Shown piece by piece: positions 1 through 11,370 of a stretch of DNA of 64,000 bases. The stretch's first letter is position 1; each line of letters begins with the position of its first letter. Position numbers and translations under genes: made by a program. The DNA is from Diospyros lotus (taxonomy: Eukaryota > Streptophyta > Magnoliopsida > Ericales > Ebenaceae), in NCBI RefSeq assembly GCF_014633365.1, contig NC_068341.1, forward strand, positions 20,752,339 through 20,816,338, in the 5' to 3' direction. The notes beneath the pieces are model-generated. The model worked only from the letters and a program-made list of their open reading frames with translations, searched no databases and was not told where the DNA came from.

Positions 1-489
1 CACGAAGGTAGGTAAACTATGTGTAACGCCCCGCTCCCACTTACGGGTATTACTCGTGAACAATCACCCGAATTGTCCACCTGCCCGGCCTTTGGCGAAG
101 GGTGGACCATGTTTCAAGACGAAACGCCCTAGGTGGGAACTAGGCTTGTCCTTCCCTTCACTGAATCCCAGGATTCACTAGCAGAATTGGGCTTTAGCCA
201 CACCGCATTGGCTATGAAGAAAATCTCATTTAGATGCCCAATCGCCGTTTTCTCAATTTTTAATTAATTCTTTTCCATCCAAGAATTTTACCGGGCTCCA
301 TAAATCACCATTTAAATCAATCCATTGATTGATTACTAATTTTGGAGGAAAAACTCAATTTTTCAAAATTTTAGCATTTTCTCCAAAAATGCCCGAAAAA
401 TCCCTTTATTTCGAAAATTCCTCCGGGGCCTAAAATCAATTAAGAAATGGCCCAAACTCCCCAAAAATCCAAATTTTTTTAAAACAATT

Positions 490-645
490 TGACCAGCGGG
501 GCCCACGGCGCACCCCTGGGCCCGCTGGGCGCTGGCCGCGCAGCTAGCGGCGCGCACCCGCATGCGCGCATGGCCGCGCGCCCTCTTGCATGTGCGCACG
601 GCCGCGCGCGCGGGCGCGGGGCTACTGCCCCCCCTGCTGCTGCAA
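490..645. other. GC-rich CpG-dense block inside the LTR
   Basis: A stretch of runs such as GGCCGCGCG and GCGCGCGGGCGCGGGG sits in otherwise AT-rich LTR DNA. The related LTR at 44147-46585 has a longer version at about 44620-44885. Alternating GCGC runs account for the overlapping ORFs on both strands, which I take to be composition artefacts. No protein function is implied. Confidence 0.8.
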
Positions 646-1062
646 CTGCAGCACTTTCACACTTCAATACTTTTTTTTTTTTTCTTGGGCACTTAAACCC
701 ATATTTTCCAGAAATAAAAATGGATAAATATGCTTCACATTCCTTCCATTTTTGCCTTTATTTTTCCAAAATTAAGGCTTAAATCACCTCTTTGAATATT
801 ACACAACATACATCAAAATTTCCTTCCATTTCACACATGAGCTTTACACAACCTATTGTTGCTCACATAACAACCTCCAAATATACACACCACACATGAT
901 CAATACAACAAATAGGCTTTCCTATGCCACAAGGTCACAAATGAAATAGTCACATGCCTAGGCTCCTTAAAGCCATAACTTTACAACAAAATAAATAATA
1001 CACCATGAGCTTCAACCACAAGCTTGCAACACATTCCCTTTTCTTCTTTTGACATAAGAACA

Positions 1063-1112
1063 ACCTACAAGGGGAGGATAAAACCTCATGAGCTCAAAAG
1101 CTCAGTAAGGGT
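1063..1112 (-). promoter_or_regulatory. LTR hairpin plus 3'-splice-site-like module
   Basis: Read on the minus strand: TTACTGAGC, a short loop, GCTCAT, then a pyrimidine-rich run ending CCCCTTGTAG|GT. The TGAGC/GCTCA arms can pair. CTCAT fits the plant branch-point consensus yUnAy about 25-30 nt before the AG. The same arrangement occurs in several other gypsy LTRs in this window (6376-6421, 13072-13117, 36605-36650). Use as a splice acceptor is inferred, not shown. Confidence 0.5.
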
Positions 1113-1921
1113 GCATATGCAAAGTAAATACAAGCATAACAAGTCTATGTAATGCAAATGCATGTAAGCATGGTTAGGTCATTCCATCCTCACAACCCAA
1201 TATGGTTTGAGGCATTAACCTACCATTTCTTTCCCACCCCCATGGCCATTGGTCTCATGAACAAATAAAGCATGCAAAGAGATACATAAAAGTTTATGCA
1301 ACCTACTTACAATGCAATGCAAGGCCACCTCCACATGAGGCCATCCCTTACCTTAACATTCTTCTTCTTGAAGCTTTAAATCCTCTTCTCAAGAGAGCTC
1401 CCCCATCCTCTTCTCCCACCTAGGATGACATTCCAACATGCCACTTACTTTGCATACAAAGCATACCAAAAATGAAGAGAAGAAAAATGGAACTTACCTT
1501 GATTCCTTCATCTCCTTCTTCTTCATCCTATCCTCCATGAGAGACTTCTTCCCATCTCTCTATCTTTCTTTCTTTTTCTCTAAACAATGGAAGACTTCTT
1601 CCTTCTTCCTTCCTTTTCCTTTCCTTTCTTTTTGGATTATTTTCTTAGTCTTGATATTTTAAATGCAAGACTTCATCTCAACCCTCTATTCTTTTCTCTT
1701 TTGGAGAGGAAATCATAGCCATACAAATAAAGCACAATCCATGTGCACTTGAGAATCTCAATCTCAACCATTTGTTTTGAGAAGATCTAATCTCCACCAT
1801 TGGCTAGAAACACATCTTGGCTACAACCATATATATATACATACATGTGGCAATCCACACCAACCACAAGCTTCCATCCACCACCATTGGATCATTTTTC
1901 AAATTTCAAGACCCAATCTCA

Positions 1922-3405
1922 TGTTGGAAATGTATGCCCTAAAGACACGTTTTGTTTAATTTATGGTAATGATGTTCCTTTTATTCAGTTTATGGCACAT
2001 ATATTATTTGCATTTAATTGTTGGAAAGGTGTCCATGCTATTAAGTAAGTGATTCATGTGATGGGTCGTTCTTCACAGTTAGGCATGAATCATGGGTACT
2101 TAATAAGCAAGAAAATATAACTCTTGATCTTTTGATAGAACTGGACATTCTATCATGATAAGATCATTGTGCAATAGATCCTAATGGAGGATGGCTTGCC
2201 TTAGCCAGTAAACAGTCCGTTTACTCTAATTGTACAAGCGCATTTGGAATGCGTAGAGTGGACCTGTGATAGAAGCTAATGACAAAGTACTAATTATCAT
2301 GGAGCTAGTCTATCACTGCTACTACGTGGACGAGTACTCTAATACTTGAGTATTAGTTGGTGGTCTGGTGAACCTAGAGCTATATTCTTAGATTCATTGT
2401 AGGTGAGGTCTATCAAAGATCAATATCCTTTTGAGTTGGGAGTATGGTTTCTAATTAGCTAAGACAGACTAATACAAGATAGTTTCTGCGATTCACCCCC
2501 TTGTGATTGTCCAAGAATAATCGAATAATCCAGGGCCCTGGGAACGTGACTTATGAGTGTGTGCTTCTGGGTAGCTCCCAATGATAAGCAAGTACATTCG
2601 AGTAGTCACGGATTATTGGACTAGTGATCTAAGGATGGTAGAAGTCATTTAGAAAGGTGTTAGTACATTATTCCTTTCTGAATGATGGGTGTTACACAGA
2701 GGGGTATTTTCGTCATTACACTAGTAGGTCAAAGACATGGCATATGCAAAATTATTCGTGGGGTCAGTGTTACCATATGGTGATAGTTGGAACACTTAGA
2801 ATGACAAAATATAGCTACTAGGTAGCAGGGATATTTTGGTCATTTTAGTAGCCGTGAATAATTTGTCTTTTGGTCCCCGGGGTAGCTCGATGTAACTCAT
2901 GTATTTTTAATACATTTGGCTTGTTGGATGAATTACATTAAGAGAGAATTATTTTATTTAGAATGGTCCATTGGGCTAAAATAAAATAATAGTTCATAAG
3001 GGTTTTAATTAATTAATTGGGCTAACCCAATTAGGAAATTAATTAAAAGATTTGGCCCATTAGGGTTTGGCCCACTAGGGTTTTAACCCTAGGGTTCTCC
3101 CTATATATATCTCTCTTTAGTTGTTTTTTAATCCAAGTCGTTTTTCATTCTTCTTCACCGAAGAGAGGCCACGAGTTCGAGTCATACTCCGGAAGATCGA
3201 AAGGGGGCGTTTGTGTTCTGATGCGACGGAGCCGAAGGCTAGCAGGGCAGCCGTCGTCTCCTCCACACGAAGAAGCACCCATCGCTCCATTCCGTCCGGT
3301 AATCCGCCGAAAAAGTAAGTCTCCTAGACTCTAACCAATACGAGGATCGTTTTATTTTTAAAACGCTTCCGTTGCATGCTTTTGATCCTCGTTCATGATC
3401 CTTCA
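1922..3405 (+). mobile_element. Solo LTR of a Ty1/copia element
   Basis: It starts TGTTGGAAATG, ends GATCCTTCA, and has a perfect 5-bp TSD TCTCA at 1917-1921 and 3406-3410. Length is 1484 bp. It is closely related to the solo LTR at 15503-19198. It inserted into the gypsy LTR 22-4499, so it is the younger of the two. A promoter-like block (TGGGCC and telo-like boxes plus TATATATA) lies at 3052-3110 and a conserved AAAA|GTAAGT donor-like site at about 3315. No internal coding region remains. Confidence 0.93.
3052..3110 (+). promoter_or_regulatory. Copia LTR core promoter: site II-like boxes, AACCCTA, TATA
   Basis: Two TTGGCCCA boxes (TGGGCC on the other strand) at 3052-3060 and 3067-3074 are followed by TTTTAACCCTAGGG (3081-3094) and CTATATATAT (3101-3110). 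The same order is kept in the related LTR at 18841-18886. TGGGCY site II elements and AAACCCTA telo-boxes are known plant promoter elements. Their activity here is inferred from order and spacing. Confidence 0.6.
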
Positions 3406-4504
3406 TCTCATACCTTGAATTCTTTTCAAATTTCTAATTATTTAAATTGGACTAATTTGACCCATCATTTTGAGAGACATAATTCCCTCATTTTTCATTT
3501 CTATAAATCACCATATTTTCAAGCATTAATGGTGACCATTTTACTTTCTTTTCCATTTATCTTTTTCCCCAACATCATGATGGCCTTCATAAATGCTTTG
3601 AGAGACATTTATAATTTCCTTTTTAAATTATTTTAATCTCTCATTTCTTCCAAATATTTGCACATATGCACACCCACATATATTGATATGTGCCTTCCCA
3701 CAAATACATAAATGTTTACATTGGCCATCCATGCCATGATCCAAGAATAAATAATCACCATTGGATCACAAATCTCACTCAAGGATTAATCCCATCCATT
3801 GGATTTATTAATTTCTCAACACTTAATAAATGGAGACCATTTTCACACATCAAGAATGAATGACATAATTCATTTCCTTTCCCCTTTAAACAAATCCCAT
3901 ATTTTCCAAACATTAATGGGTGACTAATTTAATTTCTTTTTGGATTTTCTTTTAATCCAACACCATCATGCCTCTCATTAAATGCTTGAAAGACTACTTA
4001 TCCTTTCTTTTGCATTTATTTAAATCTCTCTATTTATCTTGGACCACATAATGCCATGTGTCACTCTAAGACACCATACTTGGCTTCCAAGATTTCATCT
4101 CAACCATCCATGTGGCATCCCCACATTTATTCACCAAATTTAGGAAAAACTAATTATTTTCTCACATAATTTAATATCCACCATTTCCTATTTTCCATAA
4201 TTAAATTCCTTTATGGAATCATTCCAATTTACCAAAATTCTCATTTTATGAATTATTAATCCCTTATCTCCACATAAATAAATATTGAGATTTAATTCAC
4301 TTATACATCTAATTCCATATAGGAACTATTTCCAATTTATCAAAATACCCTTTTATTGGATTTCACTATCCAAATTACCAAAATACCCCTCTCATAGGGC
4401 ACGCTCAATCTCAAGGATCCAACACCTTCTCAAGGGCATTTTTGGAATTTTCTCACTTTCTTTCTCATTCTTTTAACACCTGTAACACCGGGTGTTACAC
4501 TATG

Positions 4505-5759
4505 CAAATCATAGGCAGCACCTCTTACTCTTAGCATTACTTTAGTTCAATCAGTCTTTGTTTCGAATTATTTGCATGTTTTATTTTTAATATATATATA
4601 TAAGAATTGAAAGTTCACATTATTGGGCCTTTGCATGTAGGCGAAAGGGATGGAATTATGTGCCATTTTAGTGGCAGATAGAGGCCATGCAATGGTAGTT
4701 GCATATGGCTGCATCTTTGATTGCTTGTTTAGCTCTAATGTACCCATCATCATCCTCTACTTTAACCCCCCCCCCCAAAAAAAAATAATAATAAGTAATA
4801 AATAATTTAAAAAAAACACACACACGCAAAAGCAAGGCAGAATGTGACACATTGGGCATCAATTATAACTTAACTTGCATAATCACAAACCAACTATCAT
4901 TAGCGATGACAACATGCCCTAGAATTACACTTTACCAATAAAGATACATTTTGATATAATCATGTTTTTTTAGCACAATCCAAGCCTGCAACTTAAGACT
5001 TATCTTTACACACAGTGTGTCTATATATATATATATAAGATTAGGGATACAAAGAAAGATAAAATAAGGTCTCAATCAAGAAGCAAAAAAAGGAAATTCA
5101 CAAAGACAGCCCTAACATGTAGCAGAAATTAAAACATAAACCCTCAAAATCAACCACAATTGTATAAACCACAAAATAATAGTTAGCTAGGGTTTCGCTA
5201 CAAATACAAAGGGATGAACGATTCTAATAATTGAGTACCTCAGTATTGAAACCCTAGAATTCAACTTCAACCTTCAAAGAAACAGAACAAAAAGAAAGAA
5301 ACCCATATCCGAATTGATTGAGATCCTAACAATGAACCAAAAGAAAACTTGGAAGAGCGATAGAGAAACTTACATGAAACCAAGATCGACGACGACACAA
5401 GCAACAACGATATGTAGGAGCTTCGATCGCCAACTATATGAAAGACAAGTTCGTGCAACAGAGGCAAAATTGGATTGACGAGAAGAAAGGGCAAAAAACT
5501 GAACATGCGGATATGGATTGATTGGAAGAAGGCAAATTTGGTAGAGGGTAGTGCGATTTGGATTGATGAGATTTGGATTTGGAGGGATTTGAATTTGACA
5601 TGAAGATGCGGAGATTGGACGCACGAGAAGAAGGATGAATGATGGAGGTGATAGAAGAAAGGGTTTTGAAAAAGAATGATGAAATTAATATACAAGAGAA
5701 ATTAATAAAATAAGATTTTAGAAAAAGAATGATGAAGTGTTAAAAGAGAAATAAATAAA
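4505..5759. other. Non-coding DNA, possibly CACTA interior
   Basis: No protein family is recognisable. It includes a homopolymer pair (about ten C then nine A near 4767), short TA repeats at about 4589-4603 and 5022-5037, and a purine-skewed stretch at 5270-5650. On the minus strand donor-like ATG|GTAAGT-type sequences occur near 5370. The minus-strand open frame at 5267-5695 has no recognisable domain and low-complexity composition, so I do not call it a gene. The stretch may belong to the CACTA element ending at 5993. Confidence 0.45.
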
Positions 5760-5993
5760 AAATTGTCTAATTAAGATTATGGATTCAACTTGATTTTTTA
5801 GGCTCAATAACGATGGGACTTTTAATTAATAGTGAGAAATTTAAATATTCGTTATTAAAAAACTAATTTTATACTACATTTAACGAGAGTACAAATAATC
5901 TCTCGCTATAATTATGAAAATTATGTTTTTAACGACGGGATATTTATTCTCTCGTTAATTTTTTCTCGTTAAAAGCCATTTTTTTTGGTAGTG
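5760..5993. mobile_element. CACTA-type transposon terminus (one end)
   Basis: Read on the minus strand the end is CACTACCAAAAAAAATGGC. It is followed by subterminal copies of TTAACGAGA and TTAACGACGGGA-like motifs in both orientations (5878-5975). A CACTAC terminus plus short subterminal repeats is the hallmark of plant CACTA (En/Spm-like) elements. I did not find the partner end, so it may lie before position 1 beyond the solo LTR at 22-4499, or be lost. No transposase is recognisable. Confidence 0.6.
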
Positions 5994-6731
5994 ATGTGCA
6001 CAACATTGCATTAAGCGCGCTAGGCGGATTGTCCGCGGGGATCCCACCAGTTTAGTTTTCGGTTTTGTTTTGTTCGCCTGTTGTCGACCAGGGAACTAGG
6101 GGCATATTGCCCACAGTATGGGCTTACAGTTTTTCTGTTTGCAGGATTCAGATCAGTCAAGTATGATTTTTCAGTTATGTGGGCCTATAAGCCAAAGTTG
6201 CATACTTGCATCTAATTTACAATTTATGTGCATTACATTATTATGAATGCAACTAGTTAGTAACTATACTCAGTACAAGTTAAATCAGCATTTATTCTCA
6301 GCACCAGTTTAGTAAGTTTTTATCAGTATCGATATTTCTTTGATTCAGCTACAGTTATTTCTTTCTAGCTTATTACTTGCTGAGCTTTGTAGCTCACCTT
6401 GTACTCTTCACCATTCCAGGTCCTAACGGGGAAGTACCAGATGTGGGGCCTAGCAGCAGTATCTAGTAATGTGTGTAGGTGGAGCTGCTTAAGACCAAAG
6501 GTGTCTGGGACTTTATTAGTTGGTGTCTTATCAGTTTAGGTTTATTTTATATCTCAGTTTAAGGATTTTCCCTTAGATGTAGTTTATGGTTTTCAGTTGA
6601 CGTTGACTCAGAGTTTTATTTCAATTGATTGAGATATTCAGTATTGGTATCAGAATTCAGTTTATCAGTCAGTTTTATTTTATTTCCCGTAGCACCTTTT
6701 CTTGGGCAATTCTAGGAGAGGGGGTGTTATA
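5994..6731 (+). mobile_element. 3' part of a gypsy-type LTR (fragment)
   Basis: The end GGGGGTGTTATA is a decayed TGTTACA LTR terminus. Near the end (6376-6421) lies the module TTGCTGAGC, loop, GCTCACC, pyrimidines, CATTCCAG|GT, shared with other gypsy LTRs here at a similar 310-420 bp distance from the terminus. The 5' part is missing and the fragment starts at the CACTA end. No TSD could be tested. Confidence 0.6.
6376..6421 (+). promoter_or_regulatory. LTR hairpin plus 3'-splice-site-like module
   Basis: TTGCTGAGC and GCTCACC are pairing arms. CTCAC is branch-point-like and lies about 20 nt before CCATTCCAG|GT. It has the same architecture as the module at 13072-13117 in LTR B. It could instead be a transcription-end or RNA-structure element. 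Confidence 0.5.
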
Positions 6732-7129
6732 AAGGGACTCTCAATCCAAATCCATCTCACGCATGGATTCTCACTCTCCCTCAAATACATAATCTCACTT
6801 AATTAATAATAATACAAAAAATATTATTAAAACTCTCAAATAATAATAAAACTCTAGAATTACATTCATGCCCTTGCATTTAATTTTCACAAAATAAATG
6901 CCATTAAATGCTATTTAAATACTATTATCTCAATTAAAAATTACTAGATTGCCACCTTGGAAAATTCTTTTAACTCCAAAATTAAATAGAATTAAATGTT
7001 ATTCTTTTCCTTCAAAATTTTTAGATTGCCATATTAAATAATTAATTGGCAAAATCTCTTAATCAAATACTTTAATAATTAATTAAATAATTCCTGAATA
7101 AATACTAGACCCTCTAACGGGTCGTTACA
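6732..7129 (-). mobile_element. 5' part of a gypsy-type LTR in minus orientation (fragment)
   Basis: The right edge reads ACGGGTCGTTACA, so the minus strand starts TGTAACGACCCGT. This resembles the start of LTR3 (minus TGTAACGACCC at 49000). The body is AT-rich with many TTAATTAATT-like runs. Its other end is not present; it abuts an oppositely oriented LTR fragment at 6731/6732. Confidence 0.5.
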
Positions 7130-8865
7130 TTAGAGGGCCTGCTTGGGGGAGTCTCCCACGTGCCTTTCTAACTACTCCTTTGCTCACAAGCTAAGTCCAA
7201 CCCTGCTCTCTCGAAGATCAGAAGCCCTGCTTTTTGAAGAACCATTGGGGCCACTCATTATCAGCTCCTTGAAAACCCTTCCAGATATCCCGTCCTGAAG
7301 GCCCCGGAGACCACCCATCTGGCTCTGACCTTGTTTAGACTCGGTTGGCCTTGCTAACAACATCTCAAACCCTCAGCTTTGGTGAAGGACTTTGCTTTGG
7401 TTGATCCTAGATAAATAAATTTAACTGTTATAGTTTGGCAACAACAATATTAATCTTAGATTTTGAATAATGCTTCCACCTATTTTGAGCACTTAGGATA
7501 TTATCTTAATCCTAATGCTTACTCTAAGTACCATGAACTCCACATGACATTCATACATTATGGATACTTAGGATATCCCTTGAAATCCTAAACAAACATA
7601 TTAATAGATAAAGCAATCTTAGCATGAATGAGAACTTTAATAGATAGAACAAACTAATTAATAGAAAATCTATTAAGGTTCCTCGATCTTATCATCATTA
7701 AAGCAACCTTATTACAACCTCAAAAGATATGAGAATATTTTGAGAACATTAAAGCCATCATCAAAACTAACATTAACGCTTTATCATAAAACAATCATCA
7801 TCAAAATATTAAACTCAACATAAGCAAAAAAAGTGGAGAAGCCATAGACAGGTCTTGCAAATTAAGAAGTTATCGATTTACCTTTTCTTTTCTTCTTTAA
7901 TACCCAAATCAGTGTGGATTCTCTAGATGAAATTTTCGACGTCCAAAGAATCTTTTTATCAAATTATCCTCCTAAAATAATGTCATTTCTTGCTTCTTCT
8001 TCTTTTTTCCCATTGCACTAGTGGTTTACATCTCACTATTTATTGCCTAATATTCGAAAATGATCCATGGACTTGGGGTGCTAGGGGGCCTTCTCATCTA
8101 AATGACACATTACTATGTATTACCTAACATTTAAAAATGATCTAAATTTGGGGAGTCTCCTCATCTAAATGACACTTTACTATTTATTGCCTAACATTGG
8201 AAAATGATTCATGGACTTGGAGAGTTAGGGGGCCTTCTTATCCAAATGGAACAAAAAAATAAACAGAGCATGAATTCAAACAAAAAGCCATCATAAAGTA
8301 GAATTAGTGATTTCGTATCTCAAAAAAATAAAAAAATAAATTTTAATTAGTGCGTAGAATTAGTGATTTTGGGGCCCTTCTTTTTTGAGAGCCCTGGGCA
8401 TAGACCTTAGTGGCCTATACCTTCAGTCTATATTGGTTGTAGCTCATGCTATATGTATATAAATTACAAAATATGCCTAATAGTTGAAGTTAAATTTTTA
8501 ATTTTTTAAACAATATTTATACAAAGATGAATTTAGATATAATGTTATAATTGATTTCATGTTAGATATAAGAGATTATGGGTTCAAATTTTGTTCATGT
8601 GATAAATTTTTATTTTTTTTAAATAAAATATTCAAAAACAATTATTGAGATCTAAAATGTTTGACATAATTTTTGAAAGATAAACATCAAAATACTTGTT
8701 TGTTTAAATAATAAAATAGATAAATTATATATACAAAGTCACAAGGAATGCATATGTTCTTACAGTATATTGTTAAAAGCATTTTAAAGTTAAAAGAGGG
8801 TTTGATGAATTAGTTAGAGTTATTTGAGTTGGTTATTGTTGTAATTGAAAAGTAATAATTGCGCG
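7130..8865. other. Unassigned intergenic DNA
   Basis: No protein family, RNA gene or LTR boundary is recognisable. A moderately GC-rich stretch (7130-7400) gives way to AT-rich sequence. The only structure I can support is the short tandem repeat at 8033-8249. Confidence 0.5.
8033..8249. repeat. Degenerate tandem repeat, about 3 units of 65-78 bp
   Basis: Each unit contains CACT(A)TTATTGCCTAACATT, AAAATGATC and GGACTTGG or TTTGGGG, ending TCATCTAAATGACA. Units start near 8033, 8107 and 8172. The units are diverged and the array is old. Confidence 0.7.
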
Positions 8866-9540
8866 CGCTAACGCTTAGCGGTAGATGCAAGAAGACGGAA
8901 TTAATTTTTAATACTTTTCCAAAAATCAAATAAATAAGCAGCGAAAACGGATCGTTTCTTGCATGACACAATGATAGCAACTATATGCATATAAAAAACC
9001 ATACATTATGGAAATGCAATAAATGGTAACTTTTACTTTAGGCTCAAAAAGCATGCCAGTTGCTTTTGTTGGGCATCTAATTTGAACACTTCAGTCTCCC
9101 AGTTGAGCTCCCACGATCCCATCATGTACTAGCTCACAAACTAACTTCTCTAACTAGCTCTGGTACCCATCCTTGGCTAACCAAGCCACCCCCACAAGCG
9201 TAGGGGACCAAGTCAGTCCATTTATAGGCCGCATTGGAACCCATTGCTGGACCCTTGTTAAGACCATCTAAATGAAGGTGAATATGAGCTAAGATTATTC
9301 TTTTAAATGGTTGTCCATCTCATGGACTTAAATGGGATATATCAAAAGCGCAATGGCTGTAAATCCAACATTGGAAACTTGTACTGGACAACCATCAGAA
9401 GGTTATCGGAAACCACAATAACGACCATCACTGGCTGCCTATAATAGCCCACTACTGATTGCCGACAAGTCTTGCCGGCATCGAAGTGTTGTTATCTAGC
9501 TACCTATGCCGGTCTCCTACAATTGCCACGATGAACTCCT
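8866..9540 (-). mobile_element. Possible copia LTR relic
   Basis: The minus strand contains TGCAAGAAACGATCCGTTTT followed by CGCTGC, which resembles the GAGGATCGTTTT / CGCTTCCGTTGCATGC end region of the copia solo LTRs at 1922 and 15503. A TATAAATGG box occurs on the minus strand near 9220. I could not fix either terminus or a TSD, so the extent is approximate. Confidence 0.35.
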
Positions 9541-9854
9541 TTATCGAATCTATCGATGCTACGTGTTTTACCAACCACTAATTTTTTTAGCTGCATCTCT
9601 TCTTCTCTTAATAGGTTATCTGACAACCTGAGCTTCCTTTACCAACTCACCTCTCGTATAATAAACACATATATATCGCATATATATCAAGAATCAAGGA
9701 GAGAAATAAGAAGAAGCCGAGAGAAGAAATGGTATGAAAAGCTTCGACTGATAGGTCTTTGTCCATCCCACTTTCATCAATTACTATGTGTAGAAGAGAG
9801 ATATTTTTTGTTATTTGTTTTACAGTTGCTACCACTTGACTACTACAGTTAGGA

Positions 9855-10086
9855 TGTTGTTAAATTGTTTAAATGTTGTTGCTTTTAGTTAGTTTGTTGT
9901 AATCAAGTTGCTCAACTTGCTCCAACTTGCAAGTTGTTTGTTAACAAGTATTAGCATAATATAAATACTCAGCTAATTCTTATTTCTATTATTGAGAAAG
10001 ACATTATTTTTCAGGAACACTCATCTCTTTTCATCTTGTTTTTTCTCTCAATCTTTCCTCATTACTACCTTGAAGCTCTCACTTCA
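9855..10086 (+). repeat. 5' LTR of the Ale-like copia element
   Basis: A short LTR of about 232 bp, from TGTTGTTAAATTG to CTCACTTCA, directly followed by the primer site. TATAAATA lies at 9960-9967. Short LTRs are usual for Ale/Retrofit-type copia. The left boundary was chosen at the first TG and is uncertain by a few bases. The 3' partner is not in the window. Confidence 0.6.
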
Positions 10087-10099
10087 TGGCATCGGAGCC
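10087..10099 (+). other. Primer binding site (decayed Met-tRNA type)
   Basis: TGGCATCGGAGCC directly follows the LTR end. It differs at two positions from the initiator-Met tRNA complement TGGTATCAGAGCC found intact at 34601-34613. Both changes are transitions, as expected from decay. Confidence 0.75.
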
Positions 10100-10113
10100 T
10101 TAGACTGATGACA

Positions 10114-10352
10114 ATGGTAGAAAATCAAGACCAATGGAGTTCTTTATCTTTGCATTAATCTTATTCTCTATCATCAGCATCACAATTAGACTTTTCTATG
10201 GTTGCAAAAGCCTTAAATTTCATTCCTATCAAACTAGACAGTAGCAATTATCTTTTCTGGAAGGCATATATCTTAGCTACTATCAAGACCTTTGATTTGA
10301 TTTCATTCATCAACAAATCCACATTGCCATTGAAATATGTTTCAAATTCGGT
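10114..10352 (+). pseudogene. Copia gag, N-terminal fragment (Ale-like)
   Basis: The frame starts at ATG 10114 and has an in-frame TAA about 15 codons in. It then reads through a conserved copia Gag start of the form P-IKLDSSNYLFWKA, with ILATIKTFDL following, typical of the copia gag N-terminal domain. It is cut at 10352 by LTR A. The continuation is at 15217. Non-functional. Confidence 0.75.
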
Positions 10353-11084
10353 TGTTAGTGTTGGTGCTCTAATTCTAGATTTAGATGGCATCTAACATTT
10401 ATTATTATGAGACTAATGATGTAATTCTTGCAATATGTAATAAAATATGTTTTCATCTTTTAAGGTCATATCTTCATTCATACGTCTCTAATCATTAATA
10501 TGAACGTGTTCCTAGATTTCCTGTTGAAGGTCTTATTCTTAAGTGTTAAGTATATGTGACAATTGACCTTTGTATTAAAGATATCATAATCATAATTCCT
10601 AGTCCTTAGTCTTCTCAGAAGGGGACTATGATTAGTTGAGTATGAACTAGCACATGGGATACTACCTTTGATTAGTATGAGATGCTAATGATAAAGGATG
10701 GTGAGTTGCATGCCATAATCCATGAGATGGATATAGTATACATGTAGGTAGATGCTAATGGAACATTTACTGAATGACGCACGTGATAGATCACATGGCT
10801 AAGAGGATCTATGATCTATTTGTAATACCCCAGTATTTTGGGGAAAACAATAAAGGGAAAGGAATGAGCTAGCTAAATCTAGGTTGATTCAAAGGTGGAA
10901 GTCAAACCAAAGGGAGTTTGAAAATTCTAAAGTGGTGTAAAATGTATATATGTTTATGTTATGGGATTTGTGCTATTTAGGAATATTGGAATGTGAGATT
11001 ATAGACTTTTGGGATTAATATAGGTGCGTTTGGGCTTAAGTGTGGAATTAAGTAAGTAAATATAATTAAGGAAAATGGGATAAG

Positions 11085-11093
11085 TATAAAAGG
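11085..11093 (+). promoter_or_regulatory. TATA box of LTR B
   Basis: TATAAAAGG lies 265 bp into the LTR, followed by purine-rich leader sequence. Position and sequence fit an LTR core promoter. The transcription start was not determined. Confidence 0.6.
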
Positions 11094-11360
11094 AGGGATG
11101 GGGTATGAGAGATTAAAGGAATTGGGAGAGAAAAAGAGAGGGTTGATGATTTTGGGAGGAGAAGCTAGGGCTTTTAAATCTTTTCCATCTTCTCTTTCTC
11201 CCTTGATCATTAAGTTTCCAAGAATCTTGTGTGCTAGTGGGAAGCTGGTTCATCATCTTGATCCTCCTCTCTAGTTGGTTTTCTTATGGCTTGAAGGTGG
11301 TTGGAAGACTCTTATTCTTGTGGTGATTCTTGTAAGCAAAAAATCAAAGGAGAAGCTCAC

Positions 11361-11370
11361 CAAGGCAAGT
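11361..11370 (+). promoter_or_regulatory. Splice-donor-like site (GC type) in LTR B
   Basis: CAAG|GCAAGT matches the strict consensus of GC-AG donors. The same motif followed by TC occurs at the equivalent place in LTR2 (minus, 49785) and LTR3 (minus, 48328). Other LTRs here carry the GT version. Function is inferred. Confidence 0.5.

Larger units (their letters stand above)
22..4499 (-). mobile_element. Solo LTR, gypsy/LARD family, split by a copia solo LTR
   Basis: The + strand reads TGTAACGCCCCGCTCCC at 22 and ends CCGGGTGTTACA at 4499. It is flanked by the perfect 5-bp duplication CTATG (17-21 and 4500-4504), so this is a solo LTR left by LTR-LTR recombination. It belongs to the same family as the LTRs of the element at 35928-46585, and by comparison with that element its transcription sense is the minus strand. 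Removing the nested insertion at 1922-3405 and one TCTCA duplicate leaves about 2.99 kb, close to the reconstructed length of the family. It carries a GC-rich block at about 490-645, a splice-donor-like site at 1496-1497 (minus AAG|GTAAGT) and the hairpin/acceptor-like module at 1063-1112. The short ORFs inside it are not conserved genes. Confidence 0.93.

Noticed and set aside
363..782. Overlapping open frames on both strands rich in Ala, Arg and Cys
   Set aside because: They come from the GC-rich block of the LTR. Composition explains open frames on both strands, and no domain or conservation is apparent.
5267..5695. Minus-strand open frame of 142 codons
   Set aside because: Low-complexity Phe/Leu/Ser/His-rich product, no recognisable motif, next to a CACTA end. 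Chance frame or transposon filler is more likely than a gene.
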